The translations under genes were made by a program, and so were the position numbers. From contig CACELK010000002.1 in the NCBI GenBank assembly GCA_902560245.1, positions 1 to 64,000 on the forward strand: a DNA stretch of 64,000 nt, given 5' to 3'. The notes under the pieces were generated by a model, which worked only from the letters and a program-made list of their open reading frames with translations, made no database searches and was not told the DNA's origin. Below are positions 8,099 through 16,472 of the stretch, in pieces. This stretch comes from an uncultured Pelagibacteraceae bacterium (GTDB lineage: Bacteria > Pseudomonadota > Alphaproteobacteria > Pelagibacterales > Pelagibacteraceae). Position 1 is the stretch's first letter. Each line of letters opens with the position of its first letter.

Positions 8099-8944
8099 AT
8101 GGAATTTGTAAAATTAGTTGGACCATTTGCAATTTTTTTTATTATGTTTTCACTTGGTTTAAAATTAAACTTTATAAATTTTTTTGAATTATTAAAAAAT
8201 CCAAAAAACCTTATTTGTGGTCTTATTTGTCAGCTAATTTTTTTACCATTAATTGGTTTAATTATTGTCAGTTTTTATCCTATGCCTAATGAATTAAAAG
8301 TTGGTATACTTTTACTTTTGTTATTACCATCTGCAACTATTTCAAACTACGCTGCAAGATTAGTTGACGGAAGCATCTCACTTTCTATTGCCATAACTAC
8401 TATTTGTAGCTTGATGTCTATAATAACTATTCCTATTGGGTTGTCAGTATTATTTGAATTAATTATGCACGAACCAATAAAAAACTTTGAAATTAAAAAT
8501 ATAAGTTTTAAAATTTTTATTATTATAACAATACCTACAATATTAGGAATTTTAACAAATAAATATTTTAATATATTTAAAAAACGGTTTGTTCTTTTAT
8601 TTGACAAAATATCAATGGTTCTTTTTTTATTAATTATTTTAGTTGCTGTATATCAAGAAAGGATGAACCTGGGTGGATATTTTCAATACGTAGGCATAGT
8701 TGCACCTATAATTTTATTTTTTGTACTTTTTGTTTCTATAATCTTTACAAAATTTTTTATTGATGGAATCGACTCTCAGAGGACAGTCACAGTTGAATGT
8801 TTATTACAAAATGGTGCAATGGGTTTTATTGTTAGTGCGCAAGTTTTTAGTGAAATTTCGTATGTAACACCTATTGCTTTGTATGCATTGTTACAATATT
8901 TTGTACTCGCTTTTTATGTCGCTAATATAAAAATTGTAAAATAG
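8099..8944 (+). CDS. Bile acid:sodium symporter (BASS) family transporter
   Basis: The 281-residue, highly hydrophobic protein has about nine membrane segments. It has BASS-family features: an N-terminal MFSLGLKL segment, a LPSATISNYAARL region with polar residues in the first crossing helix, and a C-terminal VECLLQNGAMGF segment corresponding to the conserved E-x-G-x-Q-N-x region of sodium-coupled organic-anion transporters. Substrates of this family in bacteria include organic and keto acids and pantoate, and none can be chosen here. It is slightly short for the family (usually 290-330). A surface-glycan gene follows 13 bp downstream. Confidence 0.8.
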   Translation: MEFVKLVGPFAIFFIMFSLGLKLNFINFFELLKNPKNLICGLICQLIFLPLIGLIIVSFYPMPNELKVGILLLLLLPSATISNYAARLVDGSISLSIAITTICSLMSIITIPIGLSVLFELIMHEPIKNFEIKNISFKIFIIITIPTILGILTNKYFNIFKKRFVLLFDKISMVLFLLIILVAVYQERMNLGGYFQYVGIVAPIILFFVLFVSIIFTKFFIDGIDSQRTVTVECLLQNGAMGFIVSAQVFSEISYVTPIALYALLQYFVLAFYVANIKIVK

Positions 8945-8957
8945 TGTCATTTAAATT

Positions 8958-9836
8958 ATGAAGATTTTTGATTGCACAACCTATTATGATGAGCCATTAC
9001 TTATGGATGTAAGGTTTAACATATTAAATCAATATGTAGAGAAGTTTATTGTAGTTGAGGCACTTTTTTCACATGCTGGTCACCAAAAAAAATTAAATTT
9101 TGATATTAATAATTACAAAAAATTTAAAGATAAAATTATATATCTTGTAATTGATAAAGAACCAACAGATCTAATTGTAAAAGACGAATTAGATTTAGGT
9201 GAAAAAAGAATGAATAGTATAAAACGTATTGAGCAATCTTATAATTTTATGCAAAAAGGCTTAAAACAAGCAGCAGATGAAGATCTAGTAATAATGAGTG
9301 ATAATGATGAAATACCAAATTTAAATTCAAATCAATTCAAAAAATCAAAAAAAAAAGTTATAATTTTTCAACAATTATTTTTTTATTATAAATTTAACTT
9401 ATTTTTTGATAAAATGTTGTGGCATGGTAGCAAAGCATGTAAAAAAAAAAGTCTGATATCTTTTTCTTGGTTAAGAAATATTAAAAACAAAATATATCCT
9501 GCCTGGAGGCTAGATAGATTTTTTTCTAAATACAAGTTATCTAATTTAGAAATAATAAAGGATGGAGGTTGGCATTTTACCAATCTAAAAACACCTGAAG
9601 ATTTATATAAAAAAAGCATAAATGGGGGTCATCATAATGAATTTGAAAGCAGTGGTATAACCCTTGAAGAAATAAAAAAAAAAATTCAAAACCATGAATT
9701 GATATATGATCATTTTTTAGATAAGTCGGACCCTAACAAACATACTTCAAACTATAAGTTGCAAAAAATAAAATTAGACTTATTGCCTAGTTATATAAAG
9801 GAAAATCAATCTTCTTTTAAGGATTGGATTGTTTAA
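8958..9836 (+). CDS. Glycosyltransferase family 17-like protein
   Basis: The 292-residue protein opens with MKIFDCTTYYDEPLLMDVR and FIVVEALFSHAG, the pattern of GT17 proteins (beta-1,4-N-acetylglucosaminyltransferase III-like). In that family the N-terminus reads F-D-x-F-x-F-N-E-x-D-L-L and V-E-x-x-x-T-F-x-G. An acidic metal/nucleotide-sugar motif follows (VIMSDNDEIP, about residue 113). It is cytoplasmic with no membrane segment, and is the first gene of a glycan locus that continues to 17.4 kb. Donor and acceptor are unknown. Confidence 0.82.
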   Translation: MKIFDCTTYYDEPLLMDVRFNILNQYVEKFIVVEALFSHAGHQKKLNFDINNYKKFKDKIIYLVIDKEPTDLIVKDELDLGEKRMNSIKRIEQSYNFMQKGLKQAADEDLVIMSDNDEIPNLNSNQFKKSKKKVIIFQQLFFYYKFNLFFDKMLWHGSKACKKKSLISFSWLRNIKNKIYPAWRLDRFFSKYKLSNLEIIKDGGWHFTNLKTPEDLYKKSINGGHHNEFESSGITLEEIKKKIQNHELIYDHFLDKSDPNKHTSNYKLQKIKLDLLPSYIKENQSSFKDWIV

Positions 9837-9858
9837 AAATAAGCTACAATAAATTCAT

Positions 9859-10731
9859 ATGGATTCATCAAAAGTTACTGCAGTACTAATTTTGTATGAA
9901 ACAACTGAGGAGGTTTTAAAATGTTTAGAAAGTTTAAAAGATATAAAGTTTATAATTGTTGATAATGGGAAAAATGATAAATCAATTATTAATCAAATAA
10001 AAAATTATAAAAATTTGTCAGAATATATTGTACCAAAAAAAAATCTTGGTTTTGGGAAGGCCTGCAATCAAGCTTTTAATTTAGTTAAAACTGAATTTAC
10101 ACTCTTTATTGAGCCAGATGTAACGATGTCTATTAAGGATATTTATTCATTAATTAAAACCTTAGAAGAAAATCCTAATGCTGCATTTTCTGTGCCTTTA
10201 TTAATAGACAACAATAAAAAAATAATTGATAAATTAGAAAATTTACCAGAATTTTATTCAAATAGTGAAAATGAAAAAATTAATGAAATAAACCAAAATT
10301 TATATAACGCTTTACCAGAAGGAGATATGTGTGTAAATTTTTCTTGGGCAGCAGTTTTCATGACTAATAATAAAGTGATTAAAAAACATGGATTATTTGA
10401 TGAAAAATATTTCATTTATTGGGAGGATTTTGATTTATGTAGAAAATATAGATTTTTGAAAATTCCTGTTATTAAATCTTTTGACTCAAGAGCAGAACAT
10501 AAAATTGCAGGCTCAACTAAAAAAAATATTAAAAATTATTTTATATTGCAAAAACATCATATTTTATCATCTTATATTTATTTTAAAGTTAATAAAAAAA
10601 GTTTTTTCATTTATAAAAGATTTTTTACATTTTTATTTAGATCACTTTCAAATTTATTTATTTTTAATTTTAAAAAATCTATAAAAAATTTTGCACGGGC
10701 TACTGCTGTAATAACTTACATAATTTCATGA
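9859..10731 (+). CDS. GT2 glycosyltransferase (rhamnosyltransferase-like)
   Basis: The 290-residue GT-A glycosyltransferase has an N-terminal strand VTAVLILYE, a DNG turn, NLGFGKACNQAF (the conserved N-x-G-x-G-x-A-x-N motif), EPDV in place of a DXD motif, and YWEDFDLCRKYR, the E-D catalytic-base region typical of rhamnosyltransferases. The C-terminal quarter is basic and hydrophobic and probably membrane-associated. It lies between a GT17 gene and a Gfo/Idh gene in the surface-polysaccharide locus. The sugar transferred is not determinable. Confidence 0.85.
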   Translation: MDSSKVTAVLILYETTEEVLKCLESLKDIKFIIVDNGKNDKSIINQIKNYKNLSEYIVPKKNLGFGKACNQAFNLVKTEFTLFIEPDVTMSIKDIYSLIKTLEENPNAAFSVPLLIDNNKKIIDKLENLPEFYSNSENEKINEINQNLYNALPEGDMCVNFSWAAVFMTNNKVIKKHGLFDEKYFIYWEDFDLCRKYRFLKIPVIKSFDSRAEHKIAGSTKKNIKNYFILQKHHILSSYIYFKVNKKSFFIYKRFFTFLFRSLSNLFIFNFKKSIKNFARATAVITYIIS

Positions 10732-10804
10732 CAATGATAAAAGGAATGAATGACTATTTTAATTTCTGTTAATTTATATATAAATAATATGTTTCATATT
10801 TAAA

Positions 10805-11824
10805 ATGTTAAACTGGGGCATAATAGGTCTAGGAAGAATCGCAAATAATTTTGCTTTAGGAATTGAAGATGTTAGCAATGCAAATCTTTTAGGCATAGCC
10901 AGTAAAACAGAAAAGAAATTATTAGATTTCAAAAAAAAATTTAATATTGATGAAAGATATTGCTTCTCTAATTATGAAGATCTAATTACGTGCAATAAAA
11001 TTGATATTATTTATATAGCTTTACCTCATAATTTTCATTTTAAGTGGATAATGAAATGTTTAGAAAACAATAAAAAAGTTTTGACAGAAAAACCTGCGAC
11101 TACATCTTTAGCGGATATGAAAAAAATTAATGAAAAATTAAATAACAAAAAAATTTTTTTTGCTGAAGGTTTTATGTATCGCTTTCATCCACAAACATCA
11201 AAAGTAGTTTCATTAATTAAAAGTAAAGAAATTGGTGAGTTGATTTCTATGGAGTCAAATTTTGGAATGAATCTAATGGAAAAAAGAAATATATTTGGTT
11301 TTAAAAAAATTAAATTTAATAAAGAAAGCAGATTGTTTAACAAGTCTTTAGCTGGTGGTTGTATATTTGATCTTGGTTGTTATCCCTCATCTTTTAGTAT
11401 TTTAATTGCTAAGTTAAAAGACCCAAATAATTTAGAGATAGATTTAAAGAATTCTAAAATTGAGTATTCCTCAACAGATGTTGATATTGATTCGTATACA
11501 GAGATTAATTTTTCAAATAATTTTAAATCTTATGTAAGTTGTTCATTTAAAAGAAATTTAGGTAAAAAAACAAAAATAATAGGATCAAAGGGATCAATTG
11601 AAATTGAAGATAGTTGGCATTGTTCACCAATGAAAATAACAGTCAATAATAAAAAAATTTTTGAGGATAAGTTTGTTTTTCCAAATATTTTTTCTTATGA
11701 AATTGAGTCAATAGTAAATTCAATATTAAATAATAAAACTGAACCAGAATATCCAGCTATTTCAAGACATGAAAGTGAATTAAATATTAAGATATTAAAC
11801 AATTGGATAAATAAAAAAAATTGA
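10805..11824 (+). CDS. Gfo/Idh/MocA-family oxidoreductase
   Basis: The full-length (339-residue) dehydrogenase has the Rossmann motif GIIGLGRIANNF at the N-terminus, TEKPATTSLADM (the EKP signature, about residue 96) and FAEGFMYRFHPQ, a segment seen in the 1,5-anhydrofructose reductase/dihydrodiol dehydrogenase-like branch. The C-terminal alpha/beta domain is intact, in contrast to the short paralogue at 1541. It is predicted to oxidise or reduce a sugar or sugar nucleotide using NAD(P) within the surface-glycan locus. A 73-bp gap precedes it, so it may have its own promoter. Confidence 0.85.
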   Translation: MLNWGIIGLGRIANNFALGIEDVSNANLLGIASKTEKKLLDFKKKFNIDERYCFSNYEDLITCNKIDIIYIALPHNFHFKWIMKCLENNKKVLTEKPATTSLADMKKINEKLNNKKIFFAEGFMYRFHPQTSKVVSLIKSKEIGELISMESNFGMNLMEKRNIFGFKKIKFNKESRLFNKSLAGGCIFDLGCYPSSFSILIAKLKDPNNLEIDLKNSKIEYSSTDVDIDSYTEINFSNNFKSYVSCSFKRNLGKKTKIIGSKGSIEIEDSWHCSPMKITVNNKKIFEDKFVFPNIFSYEIESIVNSILNNKTEPEYPAISRHESELNIKILNNWINKKN

Positions 11825-11855
11825 TTGTAATATCTTTATAGTCTAATAGGTAAAA

Positions 11856-12914
11856 ATGAAACTTAATCCTAAATTAGTAAATATTATAAAGTCGAATATT
11901 GGAATTTTTTTATTTATTACTTTGTTTATAATTTTATATAGAGATTTTTTATATACATATAAAATTCAATTAGAACAATCTATTCCTTATTATCTTTATC
12001 AAAATCACATAGAATATTATCTCACAGGAGATAAACAGTATGATGTTGAGGCTCCAGCAAACCTTAGATTTTTAGGTTTATGGCTTCAATTCGCAATTTA
12101 TAAAATTTTTCCGTGTATAGAGCTATCAAGAGAAATTAATTTCCCAGTACCATATGATAATTATATTTGCACAACCTTCAGCAGTGCGCTCATGAATTAT
12201 TTTTGTTTGTGTAGTTTTTTATCTTTAAGTTTCTTATATTCTTACAAAAAATTGCGTCTGGATTTACCTACAAGTATTTTGACCTCAATGCTCTCATACA
12301 TATTTATTTCATATGTTGAGGCTTTTACGCTAGATAGACTAGCAGTTTTATATTTTTTGATAGTTTTATACTTTTTAGACAATTTTAAACTTGGGTTAAT
12401 ATTAATAGTTTTAGCAGCGTTTGTTAATGAAAAAGTAGTTTATATGCTTTCTGTATTATTTTTTATAAGATTTTTTTTAAATAAAAAAAAAGAATATCTC
12501 CCCTTTTTTATTTCATCAGTAGTTAGTTCTGTATTAGTTATTATGACTTTTGTTTTTTACGCTTTTGTATTAAACCATGGTTATCATGAAAGCGATCTTG
12601 GTTCTGAAGGAATTTATAACAAATTCTTTACCCACGGGTTTGCAAGAATTTATTCTATGTTCATGTTTAGACAGGGTTATTCAAATAGTGTAATTCCACT
12701 TGCATTTACATTATTGCCATATCTTTTATCTTTTTTTATAAAATTAAAAAAATCAAAATACTTTTTTTCTAAACTGGATATTTTGATACCTATTTCTTTG
12801 TTACTTTTTACGGCAGGTGCAAGCATGGAGCAAACTGGTCGATATGTGATGCTGTCAATGCCATTGTGGTTGCCAATTCTTTCACAACAAGTTATATTTT
12901 TCTTAAGGAGATAG
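11856..12914 (+). CDS. Polytopic membrane protein of the polysaccharide locus, unknown function
   Basis: The 352-residue protein has about nine or ten predicted membrane helices. A long periplasmic-looking loop after the first helix carries acidic and aromatic residues (HIEYYLTGDKQYDVEAPANL). Hydrophobic helices then alternate with short loops, including LSYIFISYVEAFTLDRL and AAFVNEKVVYML. The position between a Gfo/Idh dehydrogenase and a DPM1-type GT2, and the acidic first loop, fit a GT-C-type glycosyltransferase or a polymerase/ligase-like protein. I do not recognise a family and the role is inferred from context. Confidence 0.6.
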   Translation: MKLNPKLVNIIKSNIGIFLFITLFIILYRDFLYTYKIQLEQSIPYYLYQNHIEYYLTGDKQYDVEAPANLRFLGLWLQFAIYKIFPCIELSREINFPVPYDNYICTTFSSALMNYFCLCSFLSLSFLYSYKKLRLDLPTSILTSMLSYIFISYVEAFTLDRLAVLYFLIVLYFLDNFKLGLILIVLAAFVNEKVVYMLSVLFFIRFFLNKKKEYLPFFISSVVSSVLVIMTFVFYAFVLNHGYHESDLGSEGIYNKFFTHGFARIYSMFMFRQGYSNSVIPLAFTLLPYLLSFFIKLKKSKYFFSKLDILIPISLLLFTAGASMEQTGRYVMLSMPLWLPILSQQVIFFLRR

Positions 12915-12935
12915 ATTAAAACTTATTCTTCAAAT

Positions 12936-13892
12936 ATGAAAAAAATATCTATAATCGCGCCTTGTTATAATGAGAAGGATAATATTCAAATATTTTATGA
13001 AAAAATTAAAAAAATATTTGAAAATGATTTAAAAAATTATTCTTTAGAATTGATAATTGTAGATAATAATTCAACTGATGGTTCAATAGATATTTTAAAA
13101 AATATTTCAAAATCAGACAAGGATCTAAAAATTATTTTAAATAAAATGAATTATGGACTATGGAAATCTACTTTTAATGCAATTAATTACGCTAAAGGTG
13201 ACGCATTAATACCAATGTTGCCTATAGATATGCAAGATCCTCCGGAGCTTATAGTTGACTTCATTAAGGAATGGGAAAATGGTTTCGAAGTTGTTTATGG
13301 AATAAAAAAAGAAAGAAATGAAAATTTTTTCCTAAAATCTTCAAGAAATATTTATTACAAGTTAGTATCGAAAATTTCAGATATTGATATACCACCATAC
13401 GTTGGCGAATTTCAATTAATTGATAAAAAAATTTATAAAGAACTACTTAATTTTGATGATTATTATCCATATACAAGGGGTTTAATCTCTACTTTATCAA
13501 CAAATAAAATAGGCATTAATTACACCTGGCAAAAAAGAACAAAAGGAAAATCAAAAATGAATTTATTCAAAATGTTTGATGTTGGTATTAACGGAATAAT
13601 TTCTTTTAGCAATTTTCCTATAAGAATATTTTCAATATTTGGTTTTATTTTAGCTATTGGAAGTTTTTTATATATGTTTATACCAATTTTTACTTATTTC
13701 TTTTTACCAGAGAGAAATGTTGGTGCTGGAATATCAACCATTATAGTTGCAATTTTCTTTTTTTCCGGTGTTCAACTTTTATTTCTAGGAATTGTAGGAG
13801 AATATATTGCAGCAATACACAGACAAGTTAGAAAACCTAAAAAAAACGTAATTGTCAAAGAATTGATAAACTGTGATAAAAATCAAGATTAA
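12936..13892 (+). CDS. GT2 glycosyltransferase with C-terminal membrane anchor (polyprenyl-phosphate sugar transferase type)
   Basis: The 318-residue protein has the DPM1/GtrB/ArnC plan. A GT-A domain comes first (APCYNEKDNI; DNNSTDGS; a DMQDPPELI motif about residue 101 for metal/UDP binding; RTKGKSKMN), followed by two C-terminal transmembrane helices (about residues 232-257 and 270-295). Enzymes of this kind load a sugar from a nucleotide onto undecaprenyl phosphate at the inner membrane, for periplasmic use by GT-C transferases. That agrees with the polytopic membrane protein directly upstream. The sugar is unknown. Confidence 0.88.
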   Translation: MKKISIIAPCYNEKDNIQIFYEKIKKIFENDLKNYSLELIIVDNNSTDGSIDILKNISKSDKDLKIILNKMNYGLWKSTFNAINYAKGDALIPMLPIDMQDPPELIVDFIKEWENGFEVVYGIKKERNENFFLKSSRNIYYKLVSKISDIDIPPYVGEFQLIDKKIYKELLNFDDYYPYTRGLISTLSTNKIGINYTWQKRTKGKSKMNLFKMFDVGINGIISFSNFPIRIFSIFGFILAIGSFLYMFIPIFTYFFLPERNVGAGISTIIVAIFFFSGVQLLFLGIVGEYIAAIHRQVRKPKKNVIVKELINCDKNQD

Positions 13893-13923
13893 AAGAAATA
13901 ATTAGAATTTCTTTTTAGCTTTT
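13891..13923 (+). terminator. Weak AT-rich hairpin plus T-run after the GT2 gene
   Basis: AAAAGAAAT (13891-13899) and ATTTCTTTT (13907-13915) form a 9-bp stem with a 7-nt loop, followed by TAGC and a run of seven T. The stem starts at the stop codon of the GT2 gene and precedes the tRNA promoter. It is almost GC-free, so it would be a weak intrinsic terminator at best. Confidence 0.35.
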
Positions 13924-13987
13924 TTTTGAAACCGTAAATTTAACCTTACTCACATATGACACAATAAAAAGGGAAATTAGACAATTC

Positions 13988-14016
13988 TTGATTGCTTAAA
14001 AAATAAAAAGTATTAT
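13988..14016 (+). promoter_or_regulatory. Sigma-70-type promoter of the tRNA-Met gene
   Basis: TTGATT (13988-13993) and TATTAT (14011-14016) are separated by exactly 17 bp, each one or two mismatches from consensus. Transcription would begin near 14023, about 13 nt before the mature tRNA 5' end at 14036. Confidence 0.65.
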
Positions 14017-14035
14017 ATATCAATACGAATTGAAT

Positions 14036-14112
14036 GGCGGGGTAGCTCAGTTGGTTAGAGCGCGGGACTCATAAGCCCGAGGTCAGTGGTTCGATCCCAC
14101 TTCCCGCTACCA
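14036..14112 (+). tRNA. tRNA-Met (anticodon CAU), elongator type
   Basis: The 77-nt cloverleaf is complete. The acceptor GGCGGGG pairs with TCCCGCT (G1-U72 and G7-U66 wobbles). The D stem is GCTC/GAGC, the T stem AGTGG/CCACT with loop TTCGATC, the discriminator is A, and CCA is encoded at 14110-14112. The anticodon loop CTCATAA places CAT at 14070-14072. The absence of the initiator's C1-A72 mismatch and of three G-C pairs next to the loop argues for elongator tRNA-Met. The anticodon stem CGGGA/GCCCG has an A31-G39 mismatch next to the loop. A CAU tRNA-Ile2 is an alternative, but the overall shape is that of tRNA-Met. Confidence 0.93.
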
Positions 14113-14121
14113 TAATTTCTT

Positions 14122-14754
14122 TTAGGTTTTTTTGTAAGTTTTATTAATTTCTGCTTTTATCAATCGAGTAATCGAACCAATAAAACTTCTTTTGATTATG
14201 ATTGGTTTATTATTTTTAATCTCTACCCTATATTCGGTATTTTTTTTAAGTGGTAATCTCCAACTTTTGCCGTATAAAAATTTTAAAAGTGATTTGGGTT
14301 TGTTTGGTATTGATAATGATTTGAATTCTTTGTGTTTTCGAATTGGAAAAATCATATTATTTGGAAAATGTAAGGCAAAGTTACCATCATTAATATGTGC
14401 AAGCCAGTTATGTCTTTCGATAATAAAATTTTTCTTAAAATTTTGAGTAAAAAAATAAAAATCTATAAAACTTGAAATATTATTTTTTTTTTTAATGAAT
14501 TGGGCAAAATATTTATTAGATACTTTTTTGTTAAATTTAAAAGTTTTATTTTGCATCATTATTTTTAAGACTTTATTTTTATCTTTAATATTAACCATAA
14601 TATCAATATCATCATCTCCAGGAATTATATTTTTTTCTCTTATAAGACCAAGTAGTGTCCCATAAAAAATAAAATGTTTAATATTCTTTAATAATGCTGA
14701 TACTTGAATAAGATTTTGAAAATTTAATTTTTGAATTTTTTTTATTTTAGTCAT
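14122..14754 (-). CDS. LicD-family protein (phosphocholine/nucleotidyltransferase-like)
   Basis: The 210-residue protein contains FYGTLLGLIREKNIIPGDDD followed by IDIMV, the hallmark of LicD/fukutin-type enzymes: a G-T-L-L-G-x-x-R segment, then G-D-D-D-I-D with the catalytic acidic pair. LicD transfers phosphocholine or a similar phospho-group to surface glycans. The C-terminal part is basic. It overlaps the upstream methyltransferase gene by 8 bp and is read opposite to the tRNA. The transferred group is unknown. A modification of surface polysaccharide is the likely job. Confidence 0.8.
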   Translation of the reverse strand: MTKIKKIQKLNFQNLIQVSALLKNIKHFIFYGTLLGLIREKNIIPGDDDIDIMVNIKDKNKVLKIMMQNKTFKFNKKVSNKYFAQFIKKKNNISSFIDFYFFTQNFKKNFIIERHNWLAHINDGNFALHFPNNMIFPIRKHKEFKSLSIPNKPKSLLKFLYGKSWRLPLKKNTEYRVEIKNNKPIIIKRSFIGSITRLIKAEINKTYKKT

Positions 14755-15385
14755 TAAATTTAAAAATCATTCTTGACAAATTTGGGTTATCACTTTTTAA
14801 AACTGATAGATTAATACCTGATTTTTCATAAATAATTTTAGAGCTTGTTTTTTTTAAGAATTTTTTCTTGAAAATTTTGGCATCAATAATTCTTCTGAAA
14901 TGACCTTTTTCATATTCACAGACTGTATTATGAGTTTTTTTGGCAAAATTTTTAAAAATTTTATCTTTGTTATTTCTAAATTCAAAAAATACAAATGTTC
15001 CTTTTTTTTTTGATTTTTTAATCAAGTTTATCAAGCTATTTTCTAAATTTTTATCTATAGCATGCAGGAAAAATCTACAATAAATTATATCAAATTTTTC
15101 TCTAAGTAGATTTTTTCCAATATTAAATCTTTTAAATTTTATATTTTTAATTTTATATTTTGAGTTTTTTTGTATTGCTTTTTTAGATATGTCGATGCCT
15201 GTAACTTTGAAACCTTTCTTACTAAAAAAGAAACTATCTCTACCATTTCCACAACCGATATCTAAAATAGTATTTTTTTTTAAATTTATTCTTTTTAAAG
15301 TAAAACTTGCAAAACTTGACTCTTTTTTGATAAGTCCTTTTTTATAAAATTTATCCCAATATTTCGTAAGAATTTTATCTTTCAT
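14747..15385 (-). CDS. Class I SAM-dependent methyltransferase
   Basis: The 212-residue protein has the Rossmann methyltransferase motif I TILDIGCGNGRDSFFFSKKG (about residues 38-57), motif II VTGIDISKKA, and a motif IV-like stretch FDIIYCRFFLHAI. No membrane segment is present. Its place between RfbB and LicD genes on the minus strand suggests a sugar or glycan O/N/C-methyltransferase, but the substrate is not visible in the sequence. Confidence 0.85.
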   Translation of the reverse strand: MKDKILTKYWDKFYKKGLIKKESSFASFTLKRINLKKNTILDIGCGNGRDSFFFSKKGFKVTGIDISKKAIQKNSKYKIKNIKFKRFNIGKNLLREKFDIIYCRFFLHAIDKNLENSLINLIKKSKKKGTFVFFEFRNNKDKIFKNFAKKTHNTVCEYEKGHFRRIIDAKIFKKKFLKKTSSKIIYEKSGINLSVLKSDNPNLSRMIFKFND

Positions 15386-15395
15386 TTTTTTTGAT

Positions 15396-16421
15396 TTATT
15401 TTTTTAAACCAATTCTTTTCGTCGCATCTTTTAAGTTAATAGAAGAGTAGTAATCAATATTATTTAGATACCACATGAAAGTTTTTTTTAAACCATTCGA
15501 AAGGTTTGTCTTTGGTCTCCATTTTAATTCATTAATTAACTTATTACTATTCAATGCATATCTTACATCATGACCAGGTCTATCTTTTACAAATTTTATT
15601 TTCACATTTTTTCCTAATTTAATTCTTGTTTTTGCAATTTTTATTAATTTTTTACATATTTCTAAATTAATTTCGTTTTTATTTGATCCAATATTATAAA
15701 AATTACCAGTTTTACCTTTTTTAAAAATTTTTAATAAAGCTTCACAATGATCATTAACATATATCCATTCTCTTGAATTTTTACCTTTTCCATAAATAGG
15801 TAGTTTTTTATTATTTATGATATTAAATATAAGTTTTGGTATTAATTTTTCTGGGTGTTGTTTTGGTCCATAATTATTTGAGCAGTTTGTGACGATAGCA
15901 GGAATATTGTAGGTTCTGACGTAGGAATAAACCAAATGATCAGAAGAAGCTTTACTTGCGGCATATGGAGAGCTTGGTTTGTAAGAATAATTTTCGTCGC
16001 TTCTTCCATTTAAAACATCTCCAAAAACTTCATCGGTAGAAATATGTATTAATTTAGTATTAAATTTTTTTGAATATTTTTTAAATACTTCTAACAAACA
16101 ATAAACGCCTAGTATATTGCTTTTAATAAAATTTTTAGGATTGTCTATAGATCTGTCTACATGCGTTTCGGCAGCTAAGTTAAATACTCCAGATGGTCTA
16201 AATTTTCGAAAAATTTTTTCTAACTTATTTTTATTATTTAGATCACATTGAATAAATTTATATTTTTTATTTTTCTTAAATTCTTTAGTATTATAAAAAT
16301 TTGAGGAGTAAGTGATTTTATCTAGATTAATTACTTCAAATTTTTTATTAAGCAATAAATCAATAAGATTACTCCCAATAAAACCTAAGCCTCCAGTTAC
16401 TATAATTCTTTTTTTGACCAT
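15396..16421 (-). CDS. rfbB: dTDP-glucose 4,6-dehydratase
   Basis: This is an extended short-chain dehydrogenase (341 residues) with the GGLGFIGSN NAD-binding loop, AAETHVDRSIDNP, HISTDEVFGD (the T-D-E catalytic trio of the dehydratase) and YAASKASSDH with the active-site YxxxK. These motifs together are specific for RfbB/RmlB, which converts dTDP-D-glucose to dTDP-4-keto-6-deoxyglucose, the common precursor of 6-deoxy- and dideoxy-sugars. No rfbA, rfbC or rfbD is in the window. It could supply the substrate chain that ends in the DesII-like enzyme at 2266. Confidence 0.93.
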   Translation of the reverse strand: MVKKRIIVTGGLGFIGSNLIDLLLNKKFEVINLDKITYSSNFYNTKEFKKNKKYKFIQCDLNNKNKLEKIFRKFRPSGVFNLAAETHVDRSIDNPKNFIKSNILGVYCLLEVFKKYSKKFNTKLIHISTDEVFGDVLNGRSDENYSYKPSSPYAASKASSDHLVYSYVRTYNIPAIVTNCSNNYGPKQHPEKLIPKLIFNIINNKKLPIYGKGKNSREWIYVNDHCEALLKIFKKGKTGNFYNIGSNKNEINLEICKKLIKIAKTRIKLGKNVKIKFVKDRPGHDVRYALNSNKLINELKWRPKTNLSNGLKKTFMWYLNNIDYYSSINLKDATKRIGLKK

Positions 16422-16472
16422 TATTTAAATTTATATATATATTCATTTATTTATATACTAAATAAATTATCA

